DNA of 64,000 nt. Origin: Pedobacter cryoconitis (GTDB taxonomy: Bacteria; Bacteroidota; Bacteroidia; Sphingobacteriales; Sphingobacteriaceae). A program made the position numbers and the translations under genes. Within the stretch, counting starts at the first letter, position 1; every line of letters begins with the position of its first letter. Location of the stretch: the NCBI RefSeq assembly GCF_014200605.1, contig NZ_JACHCE010000005.1, positions 186,001 to 250,000 of the forward strand. Direction: 5' to 3'. Below, one piece after another: positions 8,873-18,571 of this stretch. The notes under the pieces are model-generated. The model searched no databases, had not been told where the DNA came from, and was given only the letters and a program-made list of their open reading frames with translations.

Positions 8873-9451
8873 ATGAGCTCTTATATAACTTTATCTGATA
8901 ACGATCTGGTTGCTTTTCTAAAGGAGGGTGACAAGGCTGCTTTTACCGAAATATACAATCGTTACAAGGGGTTATTATATATCCATGCCTATAACCGGCT
9001 AAGAAATCAGCAGGAGGCAGATGATGTAGTCCACGAGTTATTTACATCGTTGTGGACTAAAAGGGATAATCTGGTTTTAAAGACGCATCTCTCCGGTTAT
9101 CTTTATCAGTCTGTCAGAAACCGGATATTAGACATTATTTCTCACCAAAGGGTTGAATCCGATTATATCGTTTCGCTTCAGCATTTTATCGATCAGAGTG
9201 AGGCAATTACAGATCATCTGGTCAGAGAAAATGAGCTAACGGCTCTGATTGAAAAAGAGATTAGTGCGCTGACTCCTAAAATGAGAGAAGTTTTTGAACT
9301 CAGCAGGAAAGCTAATCTCTCTCATCGTGAAATTGCACAAAAATTAGAGCTGTCCGAAATGACAGTTAAAAAACATGTGAACAATGCACTGAAAATTCTC
9401 AGGACCAGACTTGGGCTGGTGGTATATCTGCTGTATATCAGTTATTATTAA
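8873..9451 (+). CDS. ECF sigma factor, FecI-like
   Basis: A 192-residue RNA polymerase ECF sigma factor. Region 2 (about 25-95) includes FTEIYNRYKGLLYIHAYNRL and DDVVHELFTSLW; region 4 (about 125-180) includes the HTH LSHREIAQKLELSEMTVKKHVNNALKIL. It is of the Bacteroidota type that pairs with a membrane anti-sigma factor and an STN-domain SusC, both encoded just downstream. When the SusC binds substrate, the signal should release this factor to transcribe the SusCD operon. The hydrophobic C-terminal tail (LVVYLLYISYY) is common in these proteins. Confidence 0.92.
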   Translation: MSSYITLSDNDLVAFLKEGDKAAFTEIYNRYKGLLYIHAYNRLRNQQEADDVVHELFTSLWTKRDNLVLKTHLSGYLYQSVRNRILDIISHQRVESDYIVSLQHFIDQSEAITDHLVRENELTALIEKEISALTPKMREVFELSRKANLSHREIAQKLELSEMTVKKHVNNALKILRTRLGLVVYLLYISYY

Positions 9452-9521
9452 ATTATTTTCATTTTCTTCTACGCCCAGGCCAGGCGTTAACCGTCTATAG
9501 TGGTAATAAGCGGTGAAGCCA

Positions 9522-10658
9522 ATGGATGCGAAAGAATTACTAGAGAAATATAAGTCAGGAAATTGCACACCTGCTGAAAAAGCAATTGTAGAAACATGGT
9601 ATCTGAAATTTGAACAGCAGAAACCACAGGCTTTATCCGATACTGAATTGGAAGATGCAGCTGACAGGATCTGGAAAAAGCTGCCTATTCATCAGGAAAC
9701 TTCCATCAAACGTAAATTATGGCCACAGATTGGGGTTGCTGCGGCAATTCTTCTTACAGTTTCTATTGGGCTGTACTTTTTTAAGGGTACAGGTTTTAAT
9801 CGGCAGCCACATTCCCCAGCCCATATCGCTCAAAGAGAAACCCCGCAGATTTTGCCTGGTGGCAATAAGGCTACACTGACGCTGGCAGATGGCAAAAAAA
9901 TCACTTTAGATGAAGCTGTTAACGGCCCGCTTGCAGAAGAGGCTGGTATTATTATTACAAAAACCAAAGACGGCCAATTGGTTTATACTGTTTCTGCCAG
10001 GAATAACAAACTGGCCGATGGACAAGCTGCCATGAACCTGATTTCCACTCCTAAGGGAGGGCAGTATCAGGTAAACCTGCCCGATGGAACAAAAGTCTGG
10101 TTGAATGCAGCTTCGTCTTTGCGTTACCCTGCTGTATTTACGGGTGCAGAACGCAGCGTGATCTTAACCGGAGAAGCTTATTTTGAAGTAGCGAAAGATC
10201 CGGTAAAGCCATTCAAAGTATCCGCGGCATTACAGACTGTAGAAGTATTAGGTACGCATTTCAACATCAACTCATATCAGGACGAACCTGCAGTGAAAAC
10301 TACCTTATTAGAAGGGGCAGTTAAAGTCAATGCACAATCGGCCGGTGATGTCTTTTTAAAACCAGGACAGCAAGCTGTTTTACTGGGAAATCATCTGAAT
10401 GTGAACCTTGCCAGTACAGAAGAGGCTGTTGCCTGGAAAAATGGGATGTTCCGTTTTAAAGATGCTGATTTGCAAACGGTCATGAGGTCAGTTGCCAGGT
10501 GGTATGATGTCGAAGTCAATTATGAGGGCAATCTGCCTGTAAGACAATTTTCAGGAGAAATCCACCGGAATATAAACCTTTCAGAAGTACTGGATATCCT
10601 TAGTTTTTTTAAAGTGCATTTCAGGATTGAAGGAAAAAAAATCACAGTAACCAAATAG
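9522..10658 (+). CDS. FecR-family anti-sigma factor
   Basis: A 378-residue inner-membrane anti-sigma factor. I choose the ATG at 9522 (MDAKELLEKY) over the GTG nine bases upstream. A cytoplasmic part of about 65 residues holds the sigma factor, one transmembrane helix follows (IGVAAAILLTVSIGLYFF), then the periplasmic FecR domain (STPKGGQYQVNLPDGTKVWL, LTGEAYFEVAKDPVKPFKV, VLGTHFNINSYQDE) and a C-terminal domain similar to STN (FRFKDADLQTVMRSVARWYDVEV). This C-terminal region contacts the STN domain of the transporter. The gene lies between its sigma factor and its target susC, the standard order. Confidence 0.93.
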   Translation: MDAKELLEKYKSGNCTPAEKAIVETWYLKFEQQKPQALSDTELEDAADRIWKKLPIHQETSIKRKLWPQIGVAAAILLTVSIGLYFFKGTGFNRQPHSPAHIAQRETPQILPGGNKATLTLADGKKITLDEAVNGPLAEEAGIIITKTKDGQLVYTVSARNNKLADGQAAMNLISTPKGGQYQVNLPDGTKVWLNAASSLRYPAVFTGAERSVILTGEAYFEVAKDPVKPFKVSAALQTVEVLGTHFNINSYQDEPAVKTTLLEGAVKVNAQSAGDVFLKPGQQAVLLGNHLNVNLASTEEAVAWKNGMFRFKDADLQTVMRSVARWYDVEVNYEGNLPVRQFSGEIHRNINLSEVLDILSFFKVHFRIEGKKITVTK

Positions 10659-10892
10659 TTGCTGTAAAGGACTAAACCAACAGATAAATAACCAAAACCC
10701 AATTAATTAACCAGTTAAAGGATTATGAAAAGAAAATTACGAAAGTATTGAATCTGTAGGGTAGTCAAATAAAGAACCGCAGAAGTGTTGGAGCACAACT
10801 GCGGAATATCTGAGCTAACCCTTCCCGGCAAAGACCCGGGATAAAACAATTTTGAGAACTATTTACTGTATTAACCCAAACACCACAAAAGT
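10659..10892 (+). promoter_or_regulatory. Structured leader with an 8-codon ORF before the STN-susC gene
   Basis: A 234-bp region without a normal gene. A short ORF at 10725-10751 encodes MKRKLRKY. Behind it, CCGCAG (10777-10782) pairs with CTGCGG (10799-10804), and GTGT (10785-10788) pairs with GCAC (10793-10796) inside that loop. A second hairpin is TCCCGG (10813-10818) with CCGGGA (10826-10831). Neither is followed by a T-run, so they are not simple terminators. The region must carry the promoter for the SusCD operon, probably the target of the ECF factor, and may be a translated leader. Confidence 0.5.
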
Positions 10893-13800
10893 ATGAATTT
10901 TAATGCTATTACCACAGCTATGTCCAAGACATGGCTTCCCCCTAAATTACTGCTTATTATGAAATTGACCACCATCTTGTTGTTTCTGGCATTCATGCAA
11001 GCCAGTGCAAAAGGATATAGCCAAATCAGTCTGAAGGAAAAAAATGTTCCTTTGGAGAGGATATTAACGTCTATTAAAAAACAAACGGGTTATGTATTTT
11101 TCTATGATGCACATGATATCAGTGGGATCAGAATGTCTATCGATGTCCAGACTGCATCTATAGAAACCGTATTAAATGAATGTACAAAGGTTTTGCCTTT
11201 AACTTTTAAGATCGTTGGAAATAATGTACTGCTTAGAAGAAAAGACCTGACTGTAGGTTATGCCGAAAATCAGTACAAGGTTACTGTTTTGAAAGGAAAA
11301 GTCCTGGATGAAGCGGGGATGCCTTTACCGGGTGTTAGTATTATACTGAGTGGAGACAATTTCAAACAAAGCACCCAAACCAACGGAGATGGGGAATATG
11401 TATTTAATGTCTTAAACCCAGGGAAATATGTATTGACAGCAAGTTTTATAGGTTATGAAAAATACCTGTCAACTGTTGAGCTTAAAAAAGATGATATCAC
11501 TAAAAACATCACCTTAACACCTTCTAATGAAGATTTAAGCGAGGTCATGGTCGTTGCTTACGGTACACAAACCAAGGCCTCTTTTACAGGATCAGCTAAA
11601 ACATTAAAGTCTGATTTAATTAATGGAAGCCCCAGAACAAGTATTCAGGAAACTTTACAGGGAAATGTTCCCGGACTGGTTTCTTCAAACGGATCGGGGC
11701 AGCCCGGTGCCGTACCTAATGTCAGAATTCGTGGTATCGGATCTGTGAATGCAGGCAGCGGCCCTCTTTATGTAGTAGATGGAATTCCATTAGAAGCAGG
11801 CCTGATTAACAGTCTGAACAGTTTCGATGTAGAATCTGTGACTGTTTTAAAAGATGCATCGGCAGCTTCGATTTATGGATCAAGGGCAGCAAACGGAGTC
11901 ATTCTGATTACGACAAAAACTGGTGCAGCTGGTAAAACGGTTATTAATGCTTCAGTACAGTTTGGAGCGAATAATGTAACCACAATTAAGGGGCATAAAT
12001 CTTTAAATACCCAGGAAATGCTCGAACTTTTAAAAGAGGGCTGGGTAAATAAAGGAAATGATGCAGCACTTTTTGAGAAAGCGTTGGTTGATAATGCTGT
12101 TGACCCTAATGTAAATACCGATTGGTTTGACCTGCTTACCCGTACAGGGACTTATAATCAATACGACCTTTCTGCAAGCGGTGGAACAGAAAAAACGAAG
12201 TTTTATGTTTCCGGAAGTCATTATGTAGCAAAAGCACCTCTTTTGGGAAGTGAATTTTCAAGAAGTACGGCAAATTTAAAATTAACTAACCAGGCTACAG
12301 AAAAACTTTCTTTTACAGGTGGTCTTCAAATTAACTATCGCAAAAACCAGAGCCAGGCAGATGGTGGTACATTTGGAAATCCAGTGCGGATGTATTCAAT
12401 CTATCAGCCCTGGTTAAAGGCATATAATGACGATGGTACTTATGATTTTAGCTATTTTAACAGGTATAACCCTATTGCTCAGGTAAAAGAAAGTTACCGT
12501 AAAAATAACTCTTATGGAATGCTGGGTAATTTCCTGGTTAAATATCAGTTGTTGCCTTCATTATCTATTGAAAATCAGTCCAACATCAATTTTGTCTATG
12601 ATGAAACAAACGATTATAATAAATCGGGTGTAGGTACTTCACGTACCGATGGCGGAAGAGCTACTGCTTCTACCGACCGTTCCTCGAACTGGGTAAACAC
12701 GACGATTTTACGTTTCAATAAAACAATTGGTGATTTTGGTCTTAAAACTTATGCAGGTTATGAGGCTCAAAAAGTAAATGAAGCAGGTAATAGTGTAACC
12801 AAACGTAATTTCTTACCGAATACTTATACACTCGACAATGCCTCTATATTAGTTAACGGAGGTTCCAGTGAAACTGCAAACGCACTTAATTCTGCATTTT
12901 TCAATGCTTCATTTGATTATAAATCAAAATACTTTTTAAGTGCTTCCCTTCGCCGCGATGGTTCTTCAAGATTTGGTGCTGAAAATATATACGGTAATTT
13001 CTGGTCTGTTGGTGGTTCATGGAATATTACCAGGGAACGCTTTATGGAAGGACAGGATGTGATTTCAGACCTTCGTTTGCGCAGTAGTTACGGTGTAAAC
13101 GGAAATCAGGACATCGGTAATTTTGTTTCCAAAGCACTTTATAAAAGTGCGGACTATGATAATGCACCAGGATTGGAATTCTCCAATTATGGTAATAACC
13201 TGCTTACCTGGGAGAAAAACAAACCATTTAATATTGGACTGGACTTTGGTATCCTTAAAAACAGATTGACAGGAACAGTGGAATACTATACACGTGCTAC
13301 ATCAGACCTCCTGTTAAGCAAGCCTATTTCTGCTACAAACGGTTTAACAAGTTATACCGATAATATTGGAGCAATGAAAAACAGCGGTTTAGAGCTGGAA
13401 TTAAACAGTATAAACTTTAAGTCTGAAGGCAACGGCTTTGGCTGGACTACGAACTTCAATATTTCTACCATGAACAATAAGATTACGGCATTAAACAGCC
13501 CTATTGTCTCTGGCGGATATAACCGTTTTGTAGGTGGTGACTTTTATCAGTTATATATGGTTGGTTATGCAGGTGTAGATCCTCAGAACGGAGAAGCTTT
13601 ATGGTATACTGATGAAAGTAAATCTCAAACTACAAATAACTATGGTTCAGCAAAACAATTTAACCAGGGGAGTGCCTTACCAAAAGTTTTTGGTGGATTA
13701 ACTAACACTTTCACTTATAAAGGGTTCTCTTTGAGCTTCATGTTATACTTTAACTTCGGAAACAAAGTTTATGATAATTATGGGGCGACAAGCTTCTCGG

Positions 13801-14189
13801 ATGGTTCAGGAGGTTTTACGCCTACTACCAGGATGACGCGTTATACCTATGATAACAGATGGCGTAATCCTGGAGATATCACTGATCAGCCAAAGATTGT
13901 ATTTACAGGTACACAATCGGGGCCTTCGAGCCAGAGTTCTTCCCGTTTCCTTTATAACGGAGATTATATCCGTCTGCGTGATGTTTCCCTGGGATACCAG
14001 TTACCTTCAAAATGGATTAAATACGCTAATATTTCCAGTGCTAAAATCTATTTCAGAGCCAGTAATCTATTTACTTACATCAAAGATAAACGCATTAGTT
14101 TTGACCCTGAAGTGGGTATAGATGGATTTGCAGACAAAAACGTTCCTATTTATAAAACTGCTCTTTTGGGCCTTGATCTTAAATTTTAA
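10893..14189 (+). CDS. SusC-family transporter with STN signalling domain
   Basis: A 1098-residue TonB-dependent transporter. After an extended N-terminal region and signal peptide (KLTTILLFLAFMQASAKGYSQ) comes an STN domain (about 55-115, ISLKEKNVPLERILTSIKKQTGYVFFYD), which contacts the FecR anti-sigma factor. A CarboxypepD-reg-like domain (about 130-215, VLKGKVLDEAGMPLPGVSI), a plug domain with LQGNVPGLV, YVVDGIPLEAG and VLKDASAASIYGSRAANGVI, and the outer-membrane barrel follow, ending LLGLDLKF. It both imports a substrate and signals its presence across the envelope. It is first in an operon with a susD 11 bp downstream and a phosphatase gene. Confidence 0.95.
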   Translation: MNFNAITTAMSKTWLPPKLLLIMKLTTILLFLAFMQASAKGYSQISLKEKNVPLERILTSIKKQTGYVFFYDAHDISGIRMSIDVQTASIETVLNECTKVLPLTFKIVGNNVLLRRKDLTVGYAENQYKVTVLKGKVLDEAGMPLPGVSIILSGDNFKQSTQTNGDGEYVFNVLNPGKYVLTASFIGYEKYLSTVELKKDDITKNITLTPSNEDLSEVMVVAYGTQTKASFTGSAKTLKSDLINGSPRTSIQETLQGNVPGLVSSNGSGQPGAVPNVRIRGIGSVNAGSGPLYVVDGIPLEAGLINSLNSFDVESVTVLKDASAASIYGSRAANGVILITTKTGAAGKTVINASVQFGANNVTTIKGHKSLNTQEMLELLKEGWVNKGNDAALFEKALVDNAVDPNVNTDWFDLLTRTGTYNQYDLSASGGTEKTKFYVSGSHYVAKAPLLGSEFSRSTANLKLTNQATEKLSFTGGLQINYRKNQSQADGGTFGNPVRMYSIYQPWLKAYNDDGTYDFSYFNRYNPIAQVKESYRKNNSYGMLGNFLVKYQLLPSLSIENQSNINFVYDETNDYNKSGVGTSRTDGGRATASTDRSSNWVNTTILRFNKTIGDFGLKTYAGYEAQKVNEAGNSVTKRNFLPNTYTLDNASILVNGGSSETANALNSAFFNASFDYKSKYFLSASLRRDGSSRFGAENIYGNFWSVGGSWNITRERFMEGQDVISDLRLRSSYGVNGNQDIGNFVSKALYKSADYDNAPGLEFSNYGNNLLTWEKNKPFNIGLDFGILKNRLTGTVEYYTRATSDLLLSKPISATNGLTSYTDNIGAMKNSGLELELNSINFKSEGNGFGWTTNFNISTMNNKITALNSPIVSGGYNRFVGGDFYQLYMVGYAGVDPQNGEALWYTDESKSQTTNNYGSAKQFNQGSALPKVFGGLTNTFTYKGFSLSFMLYFNFGNKVYDNYGATSFSDGSGGFTPTTRMTRYTYDNRWRNPGDITDQPKIVFTGTQSGPSSQSSSRFLYNGDYIRLRDVSLGYQLPSKWIKYANISSAKIYFRASNLFTYIKDKRISFDPEVGIDGFADKNVPIYKTALLGLDLKF

Positions 14190-14200
14190 TACCCGCCAAG

Positions 14201-15670
14201 ATGAAAACGATTAAACATTCCTATAAAATATTACCATTGATTATACTGGCTTTATCTTTTGGTTCTTGTAAGAAGAGCTTTTTAGAGATTGATCCTGCTC
14301 AGCAAACCTCAGTAGACATGGTAGTCATTGATTTGCCAAGTACAAAAGCTGCGGTTATGGGTACTTACGGACTTTTGCAAAGTGCTGCTTACTATGGAAG
14401 AAGCCTGGTTGTATTACCCGATCTGATGGCAGACAATATGTATATCAGCAGAAGGAATTCGAACAGATATACCAGTTATGATCAATACATCACCACAGTA
14501 AATGATGGTACCGCTTCTGGTTCATGGAATATCATGTACAGGACAATTGTGAACGCCAATATTATCATTTCCAAAGGTGAAAAGCTTTCACTTCCAGAAT
14601 CTGAGACCGGTGAGCTGAAACACCTGATAGGTGAAGCTTATACCTTAAGGGCGCTGGCACATTTCGATTTATTACGTTTATATGCTGCGCCTTATAATGC
14701 ATCGGCCGGTGCCGGTCATATCGGAGTACCGGTAGTGATCAAAAGTGGAACGAGCAAGGAGGATGTAATTTCTCCGGGAAGAAATACCGTAAAAGAAGGT
14801 TATGCCCAAATTGTAACTGATTTACAAAAAGCGGTTACTTTATTGCCTGCAGCAGCTCCGATAGGTTTCAGTGCTTCAAACAGAGGCCATATTACACATT
14901 ATGCTGCCAAGGCACTATTGTCAAGGGTTTATCTGTATATGGGTGATTGGGCCAATGCAGAAGCTATGGCTACAGAGGTCATCAGCAGTAATAAATATAC
15001 TTTATTAACGAATGCTAATTATGCAGCGGGATCTGCGAACTTCAGAACTCAGAATAATGCGGAGGGAATCTTTGAAGTACAGTTCACCCCAACAGATAAC
15101 CTGGCACAAGATGCATTATGCAGCTTTTTATTACAGGGAGCAAGTTATGGAGACGGTCTTGCAACAGATGATCTATATAACCTGTATAAAAATACAGATG
15201 TACGCAGGAATTTTATGGCTAAAAGTAAAAGAAGTGGCAGTGGTGGTGAAGATCCTGCTTTTGTAATCACAAAATATAATAATATTGCCACTTACGAAGA
15301 AGGAGTGAAGGTAATCAGGTTATCAGAAGTTTATTTAATCAGGGCAGAAGCAAGAGCGAAACAGGGTAAAGATGCTTTGGCAGCGGCCGATCTGGATGTG
15401 GTAGCGAAACGTGCTGACACTGCAAAACCGACCACTACCGAAACAGGTACAGCATTGCAAAATCTTATTCTTGTTGAAAACCGTAAAGAATTTGCTTTTG
15501 AAGGGCATCGTCTGTTTGACTTAACACGTCATAAACAAGGATTTACTAAATACCGTACAGGGGGTATTTTAATACCTATCGAAAATACTTCACTAAAGAC
15601 AATATTGCCTATTCCTTTAGCTGAAATGAATTCAAATCCAAATATGGTACAGAATGCAGGATATAACTAG
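14201..15670 (+). CDS. SusD/RagB-family nutrient-binding lipoprotein
   Basis: A 489-residue SusD-like lipoprotein with lipobox FGSC near residue 23. Family features are LIGEAYTLRALAHFDLLRLYA, HYAAKALLSRVYLYMGDWANAEAMA, EVYLIRAEARAKQGKDALAAADLD and the C-terminal LILVENRKEFAFEGHRLFDLTRHK. It is the surface substrate-binding partner of the STN-SusC encoded 11 bp upstream. The phosphatase gene follows after another 11 bp, so all three are probably one transcript under the ECF sigma factor. Confidence 0.95.
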   Translation: MKTIKHSYKILPLIILALSFGSCKKSFLEIDPAQQTSVDMVVIDLPSTKAAVMGTYGLLQSAAYYGRSLVVLPDLMADNMYISRRNSNRYTSYDQYITTVNDGTASGSWNIMYRTIVNANIIISKGEKLSLPESETGELKHLIGEAYTLRALAHFDLLRLYAAPYNASAGAGHIGVPVVIKSGTSKEDVISPGRNTVKEGYAQIVTDLQKAVTLLPAAAPIGFSASNRGHITHYAAKALLSRVYLYMGDWANAEAMATEVISSNKYTLLTNANYAAGSANFRTQNNAEGIFEVQFTPTDNLAQDALCSFLLQGASYGDGLATDDLYNLYKNTDVRRNFMAKSKRSGSGGEDPAFVITKYNNIATYEEGVKVIRLSEVYLIRAEARAKQGKDALAAADLDVVAKRADTAKPTTTETGTALQNLILVENRKEFAFEGHRLFDLTRHKQGFTKYRTGGILIPIENTSLKTILPIPLAEMNSNPNMVQNAGYN

Positions 15671-15681
15671 TTTATAATCAG

Positions 15682-16800
15682 ATGAATTTACTAACGATAG
15701 TTTTACCGCTTTTATTCAATACGATAGCACTTCAGCCGGATACAACTGGCCTGAAAAATGCGAATGACGGTCCTTATGTCCTTTATAAAAAGGGACAGAT
15801 AGAGGTGAGGAACATCGTATTGGAAAATGGTATCCGAAAAGCTGGTATTCAGACTTTTCCTGCCAGTGCGAAAGCAGGCCTTCCATTAAAAGTTCAATTT
15901 TCAGCTCATCCAAAATGGGATTTTATAGTGAAACTGCAACCTGTTCTTAAAAATGAACCTGCAGAATTTAAACAGCCAGACCGGATAATTGCCCTATCGG
16001 ATATTGAAGGGGAATTTGAAGCTTTCAGAAATCTGCTGCTGGCTAATAAAGTAATGGATGAACAGTATAACTGGATCTTTGGAAAAGGACATCTGGTTAT
16101 CTGCGGTGATTTATTTGATCGTGGAAAAGAGGTTACGGCTACACTATGGCTTCTTTATAAGCTGGAACAGGATGCTAAAAGTAAGGGAGGTTATCTGCAT
16201 ACCATTCTTGGGAACCATGATATTATGAATCTGAGCGGTGATCTGCGTTATGTAGAGCCTAAGTATTTTGAAAATGCCAATTTGATGGGACTGGACTATA
16301 AAGAACTTTATAGTCCGGATACAGAGCTTGGAAACTGGTTGAGAAGTAAAAATCTGATTGAAAAAATCGGAGATAACCTTTGTCTGCATGCAGGTGTGGC
16401 CCCGGTAATCAATACCCTGAAAATGAGTCTGGCAGAAATCAATAACAGATGCCGTCCATATTATGATCAGGCTAAAAAACGTGAATCGTTTACAGATACT
16501 GTAGCCAGGAAATTCTTTGACGGTACCCGTTCTTCCCTGTTCTGGTACAGAGGTTATTTTGTTGAACCAAAGGCTACAGAAGCAGAGGTCGACCAAACGC
16601 TTTCTCTGTATAAAGTAAAAAGGATAATCGTAGGACATACCATTACGGCAACTAATGTAGGTTTCTATTACAATGGCAAAGTTTTAGGGATCGATGTTAA
16701 CCAGCATAAAGGAAAACACGAAGGTGCGCGCTATGAAAATAAGCGTTGGTATAAGATTAATACGACAGGCAGCAAGGAATTGTTAGTTCCTGCTTTATAA
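15682..16800 (+). CDS. PPP-type metallophosphoesterase, exported?
   Basis: A 372-residue protein with the calcineurin-like metallophosphatase fold in residues about 100-350. The two-metal-site motifs are complete: SDIEG (106-110, Glu in place of the usual His of DxH), GDLFDRG (142-148), GNHD (177-180), CLHAGV and VGHT. It resembles the PPP/Shewanella-like phosphatase branch. The N terminus (MNLLTIVLPLLFNTIALQP) looks like a signal peptide, so it is probably periplasmic, where it could dephosphorylate an imported compound. It lies 11 bp after susD and ends in a strong terminator, so it belongs to the ECF-controlled operon. Confidence 0.82.
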   Translation: MNLLTIVLPLLFNTIALQPDTTGLKNANDGPYVLYKKGQIEVRNIVLENGIRKAGIQTFPASAKAGLPLKVQFSAHPKWDFIVKLQPVLKNEPAEFKQPDRIIALSDIEGEFEAFRNLLLANKVMDEQYNWIFGKGHLVICGDLFDRGKEVTATLWLLYKLEQDAKSKGGYLHTILGNHDIMNLSGDLRYVEPKYFENANLMGLDYKELYSPDTELGNWLRSKNLIEKIGDNLCLHAGVAPVINTLKMSLAEINNRCRPYYDQAKKRESFTDTVARKFFDGTRSSLFWYRGYFVEPKATEAEVDQTLSLYKVKRIIVGHTITATNVGFYYNGKVLGIDVNQHKGKHEGARYENKRWYKINTTGSKELLVPAL

Positions 16801-16828
16801 CTAACAGGTCACTTATTTTTAAATGTTT

Positions 16829-16862
16829 AGCGGCTCTTCTTAAAAGAAGGGCCGCTTTTTTT
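16829..16862. terminator. Strong intrinsic terminator, convergent
   Basis: AGCGGC-CTTCTT pairs with GAAG-GCCGCT around an A-rich loop, followed by a T-run to 16862. It ends the SusCD-phosphatase operon and lies 12 bp before the stop of the convergent glycosyltransferase gene. Confidence 0.9.
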
Positions 16863-16874
16863 ATACTATTTCTT

Positions 16875-18485
16875 TTATTTTAAGGTTATCAGGGAAACTT
16901 TTACATCGAATGAAGTATAAACGGGCTGAGATTTGCCCAGTGTCGAAAAGTAGGCTGTTAAACGCCGGGTTGGATTAATACCTTTCAAATAATACCATTC
17001 AGGCTGATCTATTTCATCTCCAATATCTGTATGAAAATAATCATTATAAATGAGCCATATTCTTTTCTTGCCTTTAAACTCCCTGAAATCCTGCTGTAAG
17101 TGCTTTAAATAATCAGGATAACTATTAGAGATCTTTCGGTAATCTTTTCCTTCTATAGCCTTAAAATTATAAGAATGCGTGTTTTTATAAAACCGGTAGC
17201 CGGGCAAATTATTCCAGTACACATAAACTAAATCTCCCTCTTTAAAGTTATTGCTGACATAAGTCAGTGCTTGTCTTTCTGCTGATTTTTTATGGATGAT
17301 AAATTCATCGGGGTAGCTTAACGATACAATAGAACCATAAACCGGACCAGCCAGGAGAAATATAGCTAACACAATTTTTGCACTGCGTCCTGTAAAGAAA
17401 TCTGAAATTCCATCTGTCCCTTTTGCAATCAGCAGGATTAGTACCGGACAAATGAAAACCCAGAATCTTTCAGTTAAAGGATATAGTTTAAGTCCCGAAG
17501 CCAGAAAAACAAATAAAAAAGGGAGCAATAGGAGTAAAGCATATTTTCTTTCCTTCATCAAAGACCAGGTTCCGTAAAAGAGCGTAATAAACGGTAACCA
17601 GGGTACGACCAGCAAAAGTTTGAGCAGTGTAGAATCTCCGGTATAAAACTTCCATTTTAAGCCCAGCGGATAATCTATCAAATGATATAAAGCAGCCGGA
17701 TACCACCTTAGATCATTTGCACTGGCCGGAGGAAAAGGCATGAAAGTATGGTAAAAATCGAACCACTGGACAATCCATTTTGATTCAGCATGTTTATGTG
17801 TAAATAAAAGATAATTGATTGCAAATGCTGTCAGCCATAATAAAAAAGGAACCAGTTGTTTGTAAAACAATTTCCAGTCTCTGCGGTATAAATTGCCACA
17901 ACTTACAGCTGTTGCAATCCCTGCTAAAATAAAAACTGACGAATAAGAGAACCATAGGATTATTGCACCCCAAAGGCCCCAAAGCAATAATGCGGGCCAT
18001 GATTGCTGGTTGTAATAACGGATATAAATATATAAAACCAGGAGTGCAGCAAATAGTTCCGTCGAATATTGTTTGATTTCTACCGCATGAAAAATAAGGG
18101 GAGGGGCTAATGCCAGTATCGCTATTGCGATAATTGAGGCAAAAGAACTAAGAAAATATCTGGCAACAGGGATCAATAGCAAGAGTGAACCTATACCGCA
18201 TAAAAGCGGGAACAGCCGGAGCGCCATTTCTCCTGTTCCTAAAAGATTAACGAAAGTCTTAACTGTCCATAAAAAACCAATCGGGGCTTTCTGCTGATAG
18301 TCCAGCGTTTTCGTGGCCAGCTCCATATAATTCATTTTGATCAGGCTCGTGGAAAGATAAACTTCATCCATCCACAATGTCCGGTTATGGAAAAAATGGA
18401 AAAGACGGATGAAAATCCCTGATCCAACAAAAATACTAAACCAAATATTTAGGTTTTTAATAGATTCAACTTGGTTTTTACACAT
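16875..18485 (-). CDS. GT-C glycosyltransferase, GT39/ArnT-like membrane protein
   Basis: A 536-residue polytopic membrane protein with about 11 hydrophobic helices. The first loop carries the GT-C catalytic acidic motif (WMDEVYLS, near residue 38) and the following QKAPIGFL segment, both typical of the PMT/ArnT superfamily; a soluble C-terminal domain of about 130 residues follows. Such enzymes transfer a sugar from a polyprenyl-phosphate donor to a lipid, glycan or protein on the periplasmic side. It is divergent from an operon encoding a DPPR-synthase-like UbiA enzyme, which would make a lipid-linked pentose; that donor link is inferred. The start ATG is at 18485. Confidence 0.8.
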   Translation of the reverse strand: MCKNQVESIKNLNIWFSIFVGSGIFIRLFHFFHNRTLWMDEVYLSTSLIKMNYMELATKTLDYQQKAPIGFLWTVKTFVNLLGTGEMALRLFPLLCGIGSLLLLIPVARYFLSSFASIIAIAILALAPPLIFHAVEIKQYSTELFAALLVLYIYIRYYNQQSWPALLLWGLWGAIILWFSYSSVFILAGIATAVSCGNLYRRDWKLFYKQLVPFLLWLTAFAINYLLFTHKHAESKWIVQWFDFYHTFMPFPPASANDLRWYPAALYHLIDYPLGLKWKFYTGDSTLLKLLLVVPWLPFITLFYGTWSLMKERKYALLLLLPFLFVFLASGLKLYPLTERFWVFICPVLILLIAKGTDGISDFFTGRSAKIVLAIFLLAGPVYGSIVSLSYPDEFIIHKKSAERQALTYVSNNFKEGDLVYVYWNNLPGYRFYKNTHSYNFKAIEGKDYRKISNSYPDYLKHLQQDFREFKGKKRIWLIYNDYFHTDIGDEIDQPEWYYLKGINPTRRLTAYFSTLGKSQPVYTSFDVKVSLITLK

Positions 18486-18571
18486 ATTGGTGATATTCAG
18501 TTTTTTGAAACTTTTTAAATAATATAAATAATGTATAAATTTAAAAATTATTTAAATAGCTATAGTTTAAT

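Noticed and set aside
10893..10960. Extended N terminus of the STN-SusC as a mis-chosen start
   Set aside because: Many FecR-linked SusC proteins of this group have a similar extension before the signal peptide, and MKLTT inside is only an alternative start.
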